From Symbiodinium natans (lineage: Eukaryota; Sar; Dinophyceae; Suessiales; Symbiodiniaceae): a stretch of DNA of 64,000 nt. This document shows, piece after piece, positions 1 to 10,884 of the stretch (position 1 is the first letter of the stretch; each line of letters opens with the position of its first letter). The notes below the pieces were generated by a model. The model was not told where the DNA came from, did no database searches, and was given only the letters and a program-made list of their open reading frames with translations. The DNA lies in assembly GCA_905221605.1 (NCBI GenBank), contig CAJNDS010002732.1:25001-89000 (forward strand), written 5' to 3'. A program made the translations under genes and the position numbers.

Positions 1-284
1 AGCAGCACACAGCACAGCACACACAGCACACACAGCACACACGCACACAGCACACACAGCACACACAGCACACACAGCACACACAGCACACACAGCACAC
101 ACCACACAGCACACACAGCACACACAGCACACACAGCACACACAGCACACACAGCACACACAGCACACACAGCACACACAGCACACACAGCACACACAGC
201 ACACACAGCACACACAGCACACACAGCACACACAGCACACACAGCACACACAGCACACACAGCACACACACACACACAAGCACA

Positions 285-328
<44 letters not shown>

Positions 329-470
329 CACGCGCGCACACACCCACACACAGCACGCACACAGCACGCACACACACACACACACAGAGAGTGTACACAC
401 ACAAAATACACACACACACACAGAGTGTACACACACACACAGAGAATATACACGCACACACACTTTTTGC
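1..470. repeat. CA-rich satellite (CACACAG units grading into CA)
   Basis: Nearly pure CA sequence. The first ~260 bases are tandem 8-mers of the type ACACACAG, followed by (CA)n with CG interruptions and a few GAGTGTACAC units. It directly abuts the cellulase coding region and may hide or replace its upstream exons. Confidence 0.95.
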
Positions 471-548
471 AATCAAGCCATGTTTCAGATCTTCATGAAG
501 ACTTTCTTCAGACAGGTTGTGGAAAGTGGCTGATGAAGGGACCTAGTA

Positions 549-1634
549 GTGACTACGTTCCAGAACGGCATCAAGCTAGACTGGCCCAAGGGCCCGCGAG
601 TCTACATGCTTGACGGTCCGAATAAGTACAAGATGTTCAAGTTGAAGAATAAGGAGTTCACCTTTGATGTAGACCTTTCCACTCTTCCTTGCGGCTTGAA
701 TGCAGCTTTGTACTTCGTTGAGATGGACGAGTCCGGTGACCGCAGCGGCAACAACCCGGGCGGTGCTAAGTACGGCACTGGCTATTGCGACGCCCAGTGC
801 CCGCACATGAATTTCATCCGGGGCGAAGCCAACCTGATAGGCTGGGAGAAGGTGCTTTCGGCAGAGAACCCCGATGGCAAGATCATTGTGGGCGGACACC
901 AGGGCAAGTATGGCTACTGCTGCGCTGAGCTGGACATTCTTGAGGCCAATCGTGATGCCGGGGTCTTCACAACCCACCCCTGCAACCGTGAGAAACAAGC
1001 GATTTGCGAGGGCGCAGATCAATGTGGCGACAAGGGCCAGGGAAAGCTTGGGTTCTGTGACAAGGATGGCTGCGGCTTCAGTGACCACCGCATGGGCAAC
1101 CCGCAGTTCTGGGGTGCCGGCCAGGACTTTGCTGTGGACACATCAAAGCCCATGACGGTCGTCACACAATTCCTCACCCATGACGGTACCGACCATGGCG
1201 ACCTCGTCGAAGTCCGCCGCTTCTACGTGCAGAACAATCAGGTCGTTCAGAACTCTCGGACCACTCTCCTGCCGAACGGCGGTGACTCTCTGACGGAGGC
1301 TATGTGCAATGAGCAGAACCAGGTCTTCAAGCAGAAGACGAACGGCCACAGGGATCTGGGTGGTCTGAAGGCCATGGGTGAGGCTATGGGTCGTGGAATG
1401 GTCTTGTCGATGTCCATCTGGGACTCTGACTTCGACCGCATGCTGTGGCTTGATGGCGAGAAGGCTCGCTTCGACGAGGACATGAGCCAGCCTGGCATCA
1501 AGCGTGGTCCTTGCTCCTTCCATTACGGCAGCCGTGAGGACAACCTGCGCCACGCTGAGCAGCATGGCCCCATGTCCGTCACCTTCACAAACATCAGATA
1601 CGGCGACCTGGGTTCGACAGTCCCTCTGGTGTGA
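549..1634 (+). CDS. GH7 family cellulase, 5' part missing
   Basis: Glycoside hydrolase family 7 enzymes cleave beta-1,4-glucan; dinoflagellates use such cellulases on their thecal or pellicle cellulose. The 361-codon frame holds the family signature ELDILEAN: the nucleophile Glu is residue 127, the assisting Asp 129 and the acid/base Glu 132, counted from the GTG at 549. GTGYCDAQCP (residues 76-85), the YGYCC segment and many paired Cys also fit. It runs to a natural stop after the C-terminal beta strand. Typical GH7 catalytic domains are about 430 residues, so roughly 80-90 N-terminal residues and any signal peptide are absent. The open frame begins at GTG, not ATG, and an acceptor-like TTCCAG ends at 565, so this is best read as an internal or terminal exon. 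No cellulose-binding module follows. Confidence 0.9.
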   Translation: MTTFQNGIKLDWPKGPRVYMLDGPNKYKMFKLKNKEFTFDVDLSTLPCGLNAALYFVEMDESGDRSGNNPGGAKYGTGYCDAQCPHMNFIRGEANLIGWEKVLSAENPDGKIIVGGHQGKYGYCCAELDILEANRDAGVFTTHPCNREKQAICEGADQCGDKGQGKLGFCDKDGCGFSDHRMGNPQFWGAGQDFAVDTSKPMTVVTQFLTHDGTDHGDLVEVRRFYVQNNQVVQNSRTTLLPNGGDSLTEAMCNEQNQVFKQKTNGHRDLGGLKAMGEAMGRGMVLSMSIWDSDFDRMLWLDGEKARFDEDMSQPGIKRGPCSFHYGSREDNLRHAEQHGPMSVTFTNIRYGDLGSTVPLV

Positions 1635-3800
1635 GAATGTGAGAATGTGAATGCACTCGGATGAGCCATCCAAACGAGAAGGCGATTCCTGTTTTGTAGC
1701 ATGCGCTACGGCACGAACTAAGTGCCTACGACTTGTCTAGGGAACTTTTGCAGAAGGCACTGTTAAACATGCTTTCTGGTAATTAGTGCACTCACTGCAG
1801 TGCTTGATTTGTGGGCGCCAGGCACCTTCACTTTGGCATCTCCCAGTTGCGGTCACATGTTTTAAGTACTTGTCGTGGCTTCGATGATTGTTTTGTTCTC
1901 TGGGTCCGATCCACAAGGAACTCCCCGTGACTTCTGCGTGGTAAGGGCCAAGCGGAGGAGTTGCAACACATTGCGAAGACCTGGGCTCAACTGGCAGCGC
2001 TGGCTATGGTCGCATTTGATTTTGCAATCGCGACCTCTTCACTGCAGGGTGCCCGGAGACTTACTGAGTGAACGCATGCCGGACAAGGTGGTCATTGAAC
2101 TGTGCCTCTGCTCCTCATGCGCAGAGCAGCGGCATGCCGAAAGCTGCAATCCTGACACCCTGACCCCAAATCTTACTATGGACCTTGCGAATGTATTTGT
2201 ACTTGATGCAAAACTAGACAACCTATGCTTGCAGATGTGGTAAGATTTAGTCATCCCCCATGTCCCAGTCATCCGATACTTCAAGTTTTGCTGGCCTCTC
2301 TTCAGAGATAGTCGTCGTGGAGGTGATCATTCAGTTGCAATGTTTGCTGTTGGTCACCGCAATGCTCCAAGCTCTACACATCCTACGGTTCACCTTACAC
2401 TACTCGTTTGTACCTTCTGTTTCTGGGCGCTGCTTTGGCATCTTTTGCACTTTGTTGCTAGTATGAGTTATGAGAACCAACCCGACAAGCGAACAAAGAG
2501 GGATGGTTCTTAGCTTGTAACCCTTCATGCAGTCCCAAGGATTCCCTTCCTCCATTGAATGTTATGGGGCTGTAGGACCTCTACGGGCCCAGCTTAGGTA
2601 TCGCAAAGGAAAATAACCCTTCCCCAAGCACAGCTTTGAGCCGTGGTCATTCCTTGTAAAAGTTAAGGGGCTCCCAGATCTGAAGAACTCAGGTTTTGAG
2701 CCATGGTCATGGCCCACTTTACCCAAGCGTTGATCCTCGTGGCCGGTGCCTCTTTTGTTTGGGCCACCGGGGAGCAGTCATCCAGCTGCAGTTCGTCGGG
2801 GCTTGTGCAGAGACTCGGTCGCACCATGCAAGTTTCACAATGAACTAAATCACTTCTAAATCCCAAGCCCAGGTAAGGATTCAGTTGTTCACTGCGGCTA
2901 CGTGTGTATCTTCAAAACGACTGAGCATGCTCCAAACTTGCGCAACAAGCGTCTTCGGGTTTCTATTGCATGTTCAGAACTTCGAGTTTCAATATCTCAG
3001 ACCCAGGAAGGCCTTCCATCGTGCCAAGCTCAACCACAAAGAGGAAGCTTCGACGATCCAGGCGCGGGGCCTTCAACCAATGGCACGTCTTGCTTCAGGA
3101 TGCAAGTTGTCATGAGTTCAACATCTCAGCAGGGAAGCCGTGACTGTGAGGGTGGCAACGGTATAGAGAAGCCGCGATGACACGATGACACAACTGTCGC
3201 GTCCACTCAGTGAAGTTGATGCTTCTCAGATGGACTCAGGAGTGCCCATCACCTGTGCTTGGCGCACAGGCTTCAGAGCTGGCCGTGGAATTCCTTTTTG
3301 TTTTGGGTTGTTTCTATCCCGATCAGTGATCATGGATTCATTGGTCATGTGCACATTGCGGATCCCGCAATTGCACGTAGGCTCCGCTCCAGGAGGGTTC
3401 GAGAATCTGCTTAAAGATGTTTTGAGCTTGTTAGGGTCCTACCGTTCTACCGTAGCTAAGGCGTGCGAAGCAGATGCAAATGGCATGGGTTTCCCAAATG
3501 CTACGGATGCAGGAACACCAGATACCTGCTTCTTGTGGCACGAGACCAAGACGGGTACCTGGAAGCTCTATTGAAGCCCTGACAAGCTCTGGAGCGATCA
3601 AGCGTTGTTCTTGTAAGAGGTTGGTCATGGGATGAAAGAGGCAGAAGGTCTAGCACAATCACGTGACTCATGCGCTTGTACAGGGTGCGCAAAACTATGG
3701 AACACAGGGAGTGTTGTGTAGAAAGAAGCCTATACATCCCTTCCTGGGATGCTATTCTGGAATGAGTTCAGTATGTGGTGCCTCGTTCCCATCCGAACCT
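1635..3800. other. No recognisable gene
   Basis: About 2.2 kb of moderate-GC sequence after the cellulase stop. Short open frames exist on both strands, but none shows a domain, a repeat or paired splice signals. It probably holds the cellulase 3' UTR, an intergenic spacer and perhaps introns of the next gene. Confidence 0.5.
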
Positions 3801-5941
3801 GGTTTCAAAGGCAATCTCACGCTGGCAGATGTGAGTGATGCGGACGCGGTCTCCTCCGCTCTGATGGATGACCTGGTCTCCAACTGCACTAAGTGCGTGC
3901 ATCCCCTCGGCGGTTGCAATTCGTCAACAACAGGTGTCTCGTCAAAATTCTGATATTCGTACAGCACTATCATTGGGGAAAGTCCCAAGCCCAGCCTCAT
4001 GCAATACATGCAATGTCAGTCGTGGATTGGGATGTGGGGCTGCGCAGGTAAGGTTGTGAAAACAGCTCAGGTGTCTCTTGCTACAAGGCTGTGTATTCAG
4101 GGCAGCTGGCCTACTATGCCCAGTGCCACCTGAACTGCCCGCAGAACGAGTCATGGACATGCGCCATTTTTTGGGACACGCCCGACCAAGTCTCCCTCGC
4201 TGCGAACAGCGAGAAGTGGACCGCGTGGCTTGTCTCAGACTTCAGGTGTTGATAGCTAATGACTTTGTCAGAGAGCGGGGAAAGGAGGGAAGGGAGGGAA
4301 GGGAGGGAAGGGGGGAAGGGAGGGGAGGGGAGGGAAGGGAGGGAAGGGAGGGAAGGGAGGGAAGGAGGGAAGGGAGGGAAGGGAGGGAAGGCAGGGAATG
4401 CACTGATAATGGGTTACCAGCCGGTCAGGTCAATCCAGCGATTGGGCAACCCAGGCACAAGCGAGCTGTGTTGGCAAAGGCAAAACGAACATGGGAGCAC
4501 TGAGGGGCGAAACCTAAATTTGCAATGTCTAGGGTACAATGACAAGCGGGTGGCCTCAGCGAGCACAATGGCACCTTCGGGGAAGAACAATCAGGAGATC
4601 GGCGCAGAGCTGGCACCAACAGCAAGATCACAAGCAGGAGTGGGATAAAGGCACAAGGCACCAACAGCAGCAGGATGCACAAATGCGCAGTCCTCACCAG
4701 GGTCGCCGAAGGTCTCCGACTACCCCGCTGAAGGCCTCGACTGCACCATGGCATGGGCCAATCAGCCACTGCTCTCAAGGGAAGGCAGACACCACATGGA
4801 CGGGGATCATGGCCAGAGCAGTTGAGCAAGCCGAGCTCAGTGTCGACCCCAAGGTTTGTCAGTGGGCCATACGGCAATTCCCAAATGCTGGCACCGATAG
4901 ACCGATAGACCACAGACGAGCTTTGGGCACGGCACCCTCCCCATGCCCGTTGAGATGAAGAAAAGAAGAATAAGAAGAAGACAAAGACGCAACACCAGCA
5001 GGCGGGAAAGGGAGAGAGAGAGAGAGAGAGCAAGGAGGAATGCTAAAGATGAGGACGTTGCCTGTATCATGTGCCAAGCGCGCCTAGGCAGAATTCCCAG
5101 AAGCAGATCCGCTTCGTTGCCTCCCATCATGAGCATCTGAAGTCCAACGAGAGCCTGCTGGAAGACCCAGACGATGACGTACCATCCTTGTGGGAGGACT
5201 GTTAAGGGTCCAACTGTGTTGAAGGAACCGCATCCAAACATACAAGACTTCGGATAAGTTGTCAAAGTTGCATAAGCAGTTCAACCCTTGCACTCCATGT
5301 TCTTGTGTTTGGGAAGCATCCGTGACATCCTTCTCTACAACAAGCAACAGTCGTGTCTTCAGGAGCCTTTATCCGATCCGCCACAAGGCCGTTTTCCCGC
5401 AAGACCTTTTGACAGTGTGAGCTCATTCGAAGGGACGTCTTTTAGTCCAGGCCTGTACAGGTGGTCCTCTGTGCAAGTACATTACCGCAAACCCTCTCAC
5501 ACACGGGGTTTCAATGCTCTTCACTCACGTTCATGGGATCTAATCCATCCGTTGATGCTGACTGAGGTGTACCGCTTAGTAAATTTCTCCCATCCGCTCA
5601 TACGAAGCGCAACATGGGGCAACTTCCAAAGGCGATGCGCGATCGCTGCTGTCCTATCGTAGCGGGGTCGGCGGGTCGTCCTGCTGGGGCAGCGTGACCG
5701 ACGCAGCCATATGTGGTGTCTTTTATGCACATAGATGCTGCGATTTCTGTTGCCAGGGCCCGACCCTCGCTTTTTCAGAGAGGTCAGTTTGCGCCAACGC
5801 CGTTGTTCGCTCGAGTAGACTGCGTAGTCGGCCAAGGCGTGAAGAGCGTGGTGGATGGCGCGATCTGCGGCTGGGATACGGGCAAGACTCTCGGAGCACA
5901 TCCGTCACCCCCACAAGCCCTGCTTGATCCCGCTACTGCTT
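3801..5941 (+). CDS. Multi-exon cysteine-containing protein, unknown
   Basis: I do not recognise the family. Exon-like blocks with protein-like composition: 3801-3930 (contains NCTKCVHPLGGC), 3965-4047 (ends GCGCAG|GTAAGG), about 4088-4245 (contains YYAQCHLNCPQNESWTC), 5663-5715 (contains GSSCWGSVTDAAIC) and 5783-5941 (contains SVVDGAICGW, then a stop). The joins 4245/5663 (phase 2) and 5715/5783 (phase 1) keep one frame, and the acceptor before 5783 follows the AG|G rule, which supports real splicing. The 4.25-5.66 kb intron contains a GGGAA pentanucleotide array. The AICG motif recurs in the last two blocks, hinting at an internal repeat. It may be continuous with the next locus. Cys content suggests a secreted or luminal protein; that is inference. 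Confidence 0.55.
4273..4400 (+). repeat. GGGAA-type pentanucleotide array
   Basis: Purine-only tandem array of AAGGGAGGG-like units, about 128 bases, within an inferred intron. Open frames across it (Gly/Arg/Glu-rich) are artefacts of the repeat. Confidence 0.9.
5008..5030. repeat. GA microsatellite
   Basis: Eleven or so GA dinucleotides inside a purine-rich tract in the same inferred intron. Confidence 0.85.
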
Positions 5942-6780
5942 GAGCTTACACTTTTCCAATCCCACCCCTGGCGCAGCATCTACAGTCTTGGCTCTTCAAC
6001 GAATCCTCAAACACAGACACAGAGATCATTTCGACAGCCTGAGAAATCCCAAGTTGTACGTATCCTTATTCAAAACCCTGTCACGATTGCTTGTAGCCAA
6101 AACCGAAGCTTGGAATCTCTGTATTCGGAGGCTGAACCTGTCCTGTTACAGATGCCTCCGTTGAAAGTGCAGACCACCCGAGAATTTCGTTCAACTTCGA
6201 TTGGGTTCCGTCCTAAGGCCGACTTTGTCTTCAGCCGGAGTTCATCTCAGACTCATATGTGCTACTGAGGAGTTGCAAGTACGGTCGGCGAAGACGGTGG
6301 AGCGGCTTCAAAGGATGCAACTGGAGCCTGCAACCGAAATCCTTTTGGGAATGTGGGGAGGTATGTTGGCAAGGCGAGGAGTACCTTAATGTAGCAGAAG
6401 ACTCATAAGCGATGCTTTCAGGCCTTATTGGGCCTGACCCTTTCCCCCCCTCCCTTTGCGGTTTGAAATATAGTTGGGATTTTCGAGGCAACGTGACACA
6501 GCCATGTAGTTCTGATAGACGCTTAAAAGCGAGAGAATCCAGTCTTCTTCTCTTAGTCAATGCATGCCAGAAGTGTTCATACATAGGCCGGAGCCCTACA
6601 CAAAAGAGCCATGCAAGCTCAGTCAAAGCTGGTCTCAAGTGGAGGTTTCCATGATCTTCAACGAATCTTTCGGCAGTCGTAAAGACCCTTGCTAGGGTGT
6701 TCGTCTGGCATGGGTCCGATTGGGACCCTCTCTTTGACCAGCCCCAGGTAACTTTTGGAAGAAGGCTAAAAGTTGCACAG

Positions 6781-8602
6781 CTGCTTCCTCATGTGACGTT
6801 GCGCTGGATGCGGCAAGCTGTTTGGAGGCTCTTGATTCTGTGGATTCGAAGGGTGCCGTGGGTGGGAGACGGGTGGGAGGAGGGCAACAAGCTTGGTGGT
6901 TTCGGGAGCGAGAAAGTAGTTTGAGCTTCTTGCTCTGCACAGCCTTGTGGCAGGAGATGATCGGAAGTGCCGTGCAGAGCGAGTATCGCAGCTATGCCAA
7001 GTTCATCACCAAGACAGGCTGCAACAGCGTGTCGTCCTGCAAGGATCGTGTCACCGGCGGCCTAGATGAGGCTTGGAATGTTGTCTACGATACCATGCAG
7101 AGCCTGGTTGAATTTGGAATAGTCGCTGGAAACAAGTACGTTTCAACCGTTTTTGTGCGAACAGCGTTTGTCATGTTCCCTTGTGCTGTCGGAAGCATCG
7201 TGCGCTGAGGAATGCCAACTCGGGCATAGGTTCCTTGATCGCACGGGGTACCGAGAAGTTCGGGGACTCCGCCAAAGTTCTTATGGCTAATGCCAAGAAG
7301 AACACGGGGACGCTCAAGCAAGGCCTGAACCTGGGACGGCAATAGCCCGACATGCAGAAAGTCCACAGTGGAAGCTCTTGAGAAGTTTGCGTTCCTGTTA
7401 TATACTACATCGTGTCCAGTGATTTTGGGCTTTCGATTTGATTCTCTGGGTCCATGTCGTGAACCTGGACCCCTTTTCGTGAACGCCCGTTTGGTCTCAA
7501 GTTCCTCCAGCAAGTGTGAGAATCTCAGCGACACCAAGGACAACAGCTACAAGCGAGGTACGAAGCTTCTTTAACGGTGTGGTCGGCCAGTTTCAAAAGC
7601 ACGACCTGGGCCAGGTGGACCTCTAAGCGGGAAACGGGTAGTTTATGTAAGGGAGCGAGAAAACCAAGCTGGGGTAGGTCGCTGAGCCATCACAGGGGAC
7701 TAGCAGCTCCCCCGCCCCCCCAAGCCAGAAGCAGCGCTCAGGTCTGCACGCCGTCGGGTGTGGGATTCTGGTATTTGGTACCTACGGACTGCGGCTTCTT
7801 CTCGAAGTTCGGAGACGTGTTCAACAGCCCTTCAGCCGCCCAGAGCAACTGGAACGAGGCCGTGGATCGCCTCCAGGAGGGCCGCCGACAGGGGTGGGGC
7901 GGTTGGTGATCTCTCTTTGCCTACAAGAACAAGAGTGACTTCTGTCCTAAGCCCTCCTCGCTCTAAAGTCATCTACAGTCTAGAGTATGTTCAAGTCCCA
8001 AAACTCTCACAGCACATGATAGGGGCCATCTTGCCCTCGACGGGGCACTGGAATGGGGTAGTCGATCAAGAAGGCAGCTCCTCTCAAGAAAGTCCCCTGC
8101 CCTGACTGTAGATTCACAGGCGTTCATCATGCAGTATTCGCAGACATGGGAGATATTCTACTGGAGGATTGAGTACGAAAGTATTGTCATCTAGACATGC
8201 TGATTGGAGCTCGACACCAAGCTGTCGTACAGCAGGTGGCAGTTTCTTGGTAGGATTGGAGATGCTACTCCATAGTGCAACCCCGCTGCAAGGAGTGCGT
8301 GATGAAGACTGGCGCTTTTTCTTTTCCCACTCCCTTTCTGGACTTCCGTGTCAATTCTTTTTGCCTTCCGACTGTGGCCTTTCGGCAGCACTTCTTCAAG
8401 TAGCAGGCTTTTCTCCTTACCAGGCGTCTTAGGAAAAGGTCAGCATTCCGCTGGGCAGGCACATTTTTGTTACACTGCTCCTTTTCGCTGCCATGGAAGG
8501 TTCAGACTCCCATCGAGTACATCCTCGGCGTGTTCAAATTTGCCACAAACACCGGCGCCAGCCTCATCAGCCACTTCGAAACGATTGCCGCAAAGATCCA
8601 AG
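6781..8602 (+). CDS. Multi-exon protein of unknown function
   Basis: Exon-like blocks: about 6781-6850 (DVALDAASCLEALDSVDSK), 6954-7135 (contains FITKTGCNSVSSCKDRV, ends AACAA|GTACG), 7210-7340, about 7512-7556, about 7780-7890 (contains FGDVFNSPSAAQSNWNEAV), 8120-8180 (contains FIMQYSQTWEIFYW) and 8500-8602 (contains TPIEYILGVFKFATNTG). Exons 6954-7135 and 7210 join exactly in phase (AA|G = Lys). The acceptors at 6953, 7209, 8119 and 8499 are all AG|G. Helical, mixed-charge segments dominate and there is no clear membrane helix. Neither the true start nor the end is visible. It may be the 3' part of the preceding locus, since both have spaced Cys and similar exon sizes. Confidence 0.5.
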
Positions 8603-9870
8603 GTGTCTTGCTTGAAAGGATGTCGACTATACCTCCTATGACATCGCACAATATTACTGGTGGTGAAAAGTAACCATGCCTATGCGAAGTTGTGCGGAGT
8701 AGCTCACTGTTGTTCGTTAAAATTGTGGAGGGGTTCAGGAGCTGCTCCGAGGAATGCACGGCGTAGGGGATATCTTTGGCATGATGCTTCGCAGGATTTG
8801 AAGGTGTGAGACTTCCAGATGAAGAATTTGTCTGCGACGGTTTGCCATTATCAGATTTTGTTGGCTGTTATCGTGGTTTATATGAGCAGCCACTTCTTCT
8901 TCTTCTTTATGTTCTTTTGCTTCTTCGTTTCATCTTCTCTTCTTTTCTTCTTCTGAAAACCACTGACGCTCCTGTTTTTGTTTGGTGTTCTTGATCACGA
9001 GGACTTACCGTCCTGACCTTTGTGTTCAGCCCTTTCCTGCCACGCTGAGCAGATCCAAGGTCTCATCAGCTCTTCAGGATTGAATTTCAATCAGACGCTA
9101 GGAGGGAATGAGCTTGACCTGCAGTTGTCATGGTCTGTGAAGAAATCCCTGTCAAGACGGCTAGGTGCAGGGTGTCGTGGGCTGATCCAGCTTTCATCAA
9201 CATAGAGTCTGAAGCGCCGAAGCCAACCGCGTGTTGCGACCAATAGATCTTGAACCCCAACCCCGTACCACGACGAAGGGCGAAGAAAGCTTCTCTTTCC
9301 CCCGCCTCCGAAAGATTCCGGAGGCGAAGCATCCTTAATTACCTGATCCCACATTGGTTAGCTTGAGGGTGGGCCTGATCGAAGTAAAAGTGTTCTTCTG
9401 TTTTTTGTGGAGTTGCTGTGGTCTGTGCAGGCAGAGTGGCCTACGCGCAAACTTGTTGTAAACTGTTTGATGATGCCCGTGGCTTCCTTATCTTGCAGTA
9501 GCCCACGGGCCTCTGGCCGAATTGTTCAAAGCGGTGCTTTGTCCGTTCGAGACCCGAAGCGTCAGCTTAGGATTGGCAGGCAGGTCAGAGAGCAGCGGCA
9601 GCTGGCACTGGCCGCTTCAAGCACTGCTGTTGCTTGACAAGACCCGGACAAGATGAGCATTGTTGGGGGTTTAGGGCTACAGCGAAGACAGTCGCAGAAC
9701 CATATCATAAGTGGGGGGAGCGACGACTTCACTTTGTGCAAGTGGAACCTCAGCAGTTGAATGTGATGTGAGCTTTCCAATCAGGACCAGCTGCTACATA
9801 GACCTTCAGGGAGGTTCAGCAAGAATCCAAGCAAAGATCCGGAGCCTATAAAAAGCGTGCCCCTATCATA

Positions 9871-10016
9871 TAAGATCGGGTCCCTTGGGTAAGGAGAGTA
9901 TGTAAGTTTAGGTGTTTTTCAGGGAGAGGCTATGTAAGATCAGGTCGTGTGGGTAAGGAGAGTACGTAACCTTTGGTGTTTTTCAGGGAGAGGCTTCGTA
10001 AGAGCAGGCTGCCTGA
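9871..10016 (+). repeat. 64-bp tandem repeat, about 2.3 copies
   Basis: Units start TAAGATC/TAAGAGC at 9871, 9935 and 9999 (period 64) and share GGTGTTTTTCAGGGAGAGGC. It lies just inside the left inverted repeat of the MITE-like element. Confidence 0.85.
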
Positions 10017-10125
10017 CTTCTAAGTTCTGGTGTTTTTTGGCAGATGCTGCATGGGTCTCCTGCACAGGTTTGTGCGGGCTTCAACACGGGCCTCCTACGG
10101 GGACCCTTGGCAACTTGCGGGCTGC

Positions 10126-10225
10126 TTACGTGCCACTTACGTGCCACTTACCACTTACGCGCCACTTACGGCCACTTACGTGCCGCTTACATGCCACTTA
10201 CATGCCGCTTACATGCCGCTCAGGC
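10126..10225 (+). repeat. 11-bp CTTACGTGCCA-type tandem array
   Basis: Degenerate units of CTTACRTGCCR repeat about nine times, with scattered copies to ~10,310. It sits in the interior of the MITE-like element. Confidence 0.8.
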
Positions 10226-10884
10226 CACTTGCGAACTTACGGGCCCCTCATGGGCCTTCGCGCCACTTGCAAGCCTATATAGAGCCATTCACGAGCCACT
10301 TACGGGCCTCTGGCTGCTTCGAGCCTTCTGCGGACCTGGTCTTGGAGTTCGAGCGACGAGAGCTTGCTTGACGAATGCTGCACCCGTTCGACTGACACAA
10401 AAACGGGGCCCTGACAAACCCTGGATCGGGTTGAATTCTCACGAGAGCTTACTCAAAGACAGGGTCGACGCAAAAACATGCTTACACAGGATAGCCAAGC
10501 CTCAGCCCTTTTTTGACCTTACAAGCTTCTCATTTGCTCTTCCCCGAGACATCCCCTCACATGTGCCTCACATGCCACTCGCCAGCCACTCACCAACCCA
10601 ACCGCAACCTCTTATATGATAGGGGCACGCATTTTATAGGCACCTGATCATCCCCTTGAAAGAAAGCCCCCTCATGAAGACTAGCTGTTTGTATTTGCAG
10701 TATGCCTGTCTTTGTCACTCCAACTGCATGGCAAGACTTGTTGCCATTTCCTAGGCATCGACTCTTGTGCTCCGGGTTTTTTTGGCTCGTTCGGAGTCCG
10801 GAGGGTAAGAGCTCCTTTGCGTCAGTTCACAAATAACGATGCGCTTGCTTTGTTCAAGCGTAAGGGCCCCTCGCTTCAGGCGGA

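Larger units (their letters stand above)
9844..10641. mobile_element. MITE-like element with 32-bp terminal inverted repeats
   Basis: Positions 9844-9875 and 10610-10641 are reverse complements over 32 bases with one mismatch. The outer ends read GCCTATAAAA and TTTTATAGGC. The 798-bp unit codes for nothing recognisable. Its left part is a 64-bp tandem repeat, followed by an array of ~11-bp CTTACGTGCCA-like units. The flanks show no convincing target duplication. The ends resemble a non-autonomous DNA transposon or foldback element; transposase origin is inference. Confidence 0.75.

Noticed and set aside
1-470. CRISPR-like regular repeat
   Set aside because: No unique spacers; simple CA-rich satellite in a eukaryotic context.
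576-1088. 170-codon minus-strand frame under the cellulase
   Set aside because: Shadow of the GH7 coding frame, whose catalytic motifs are on the + strand.
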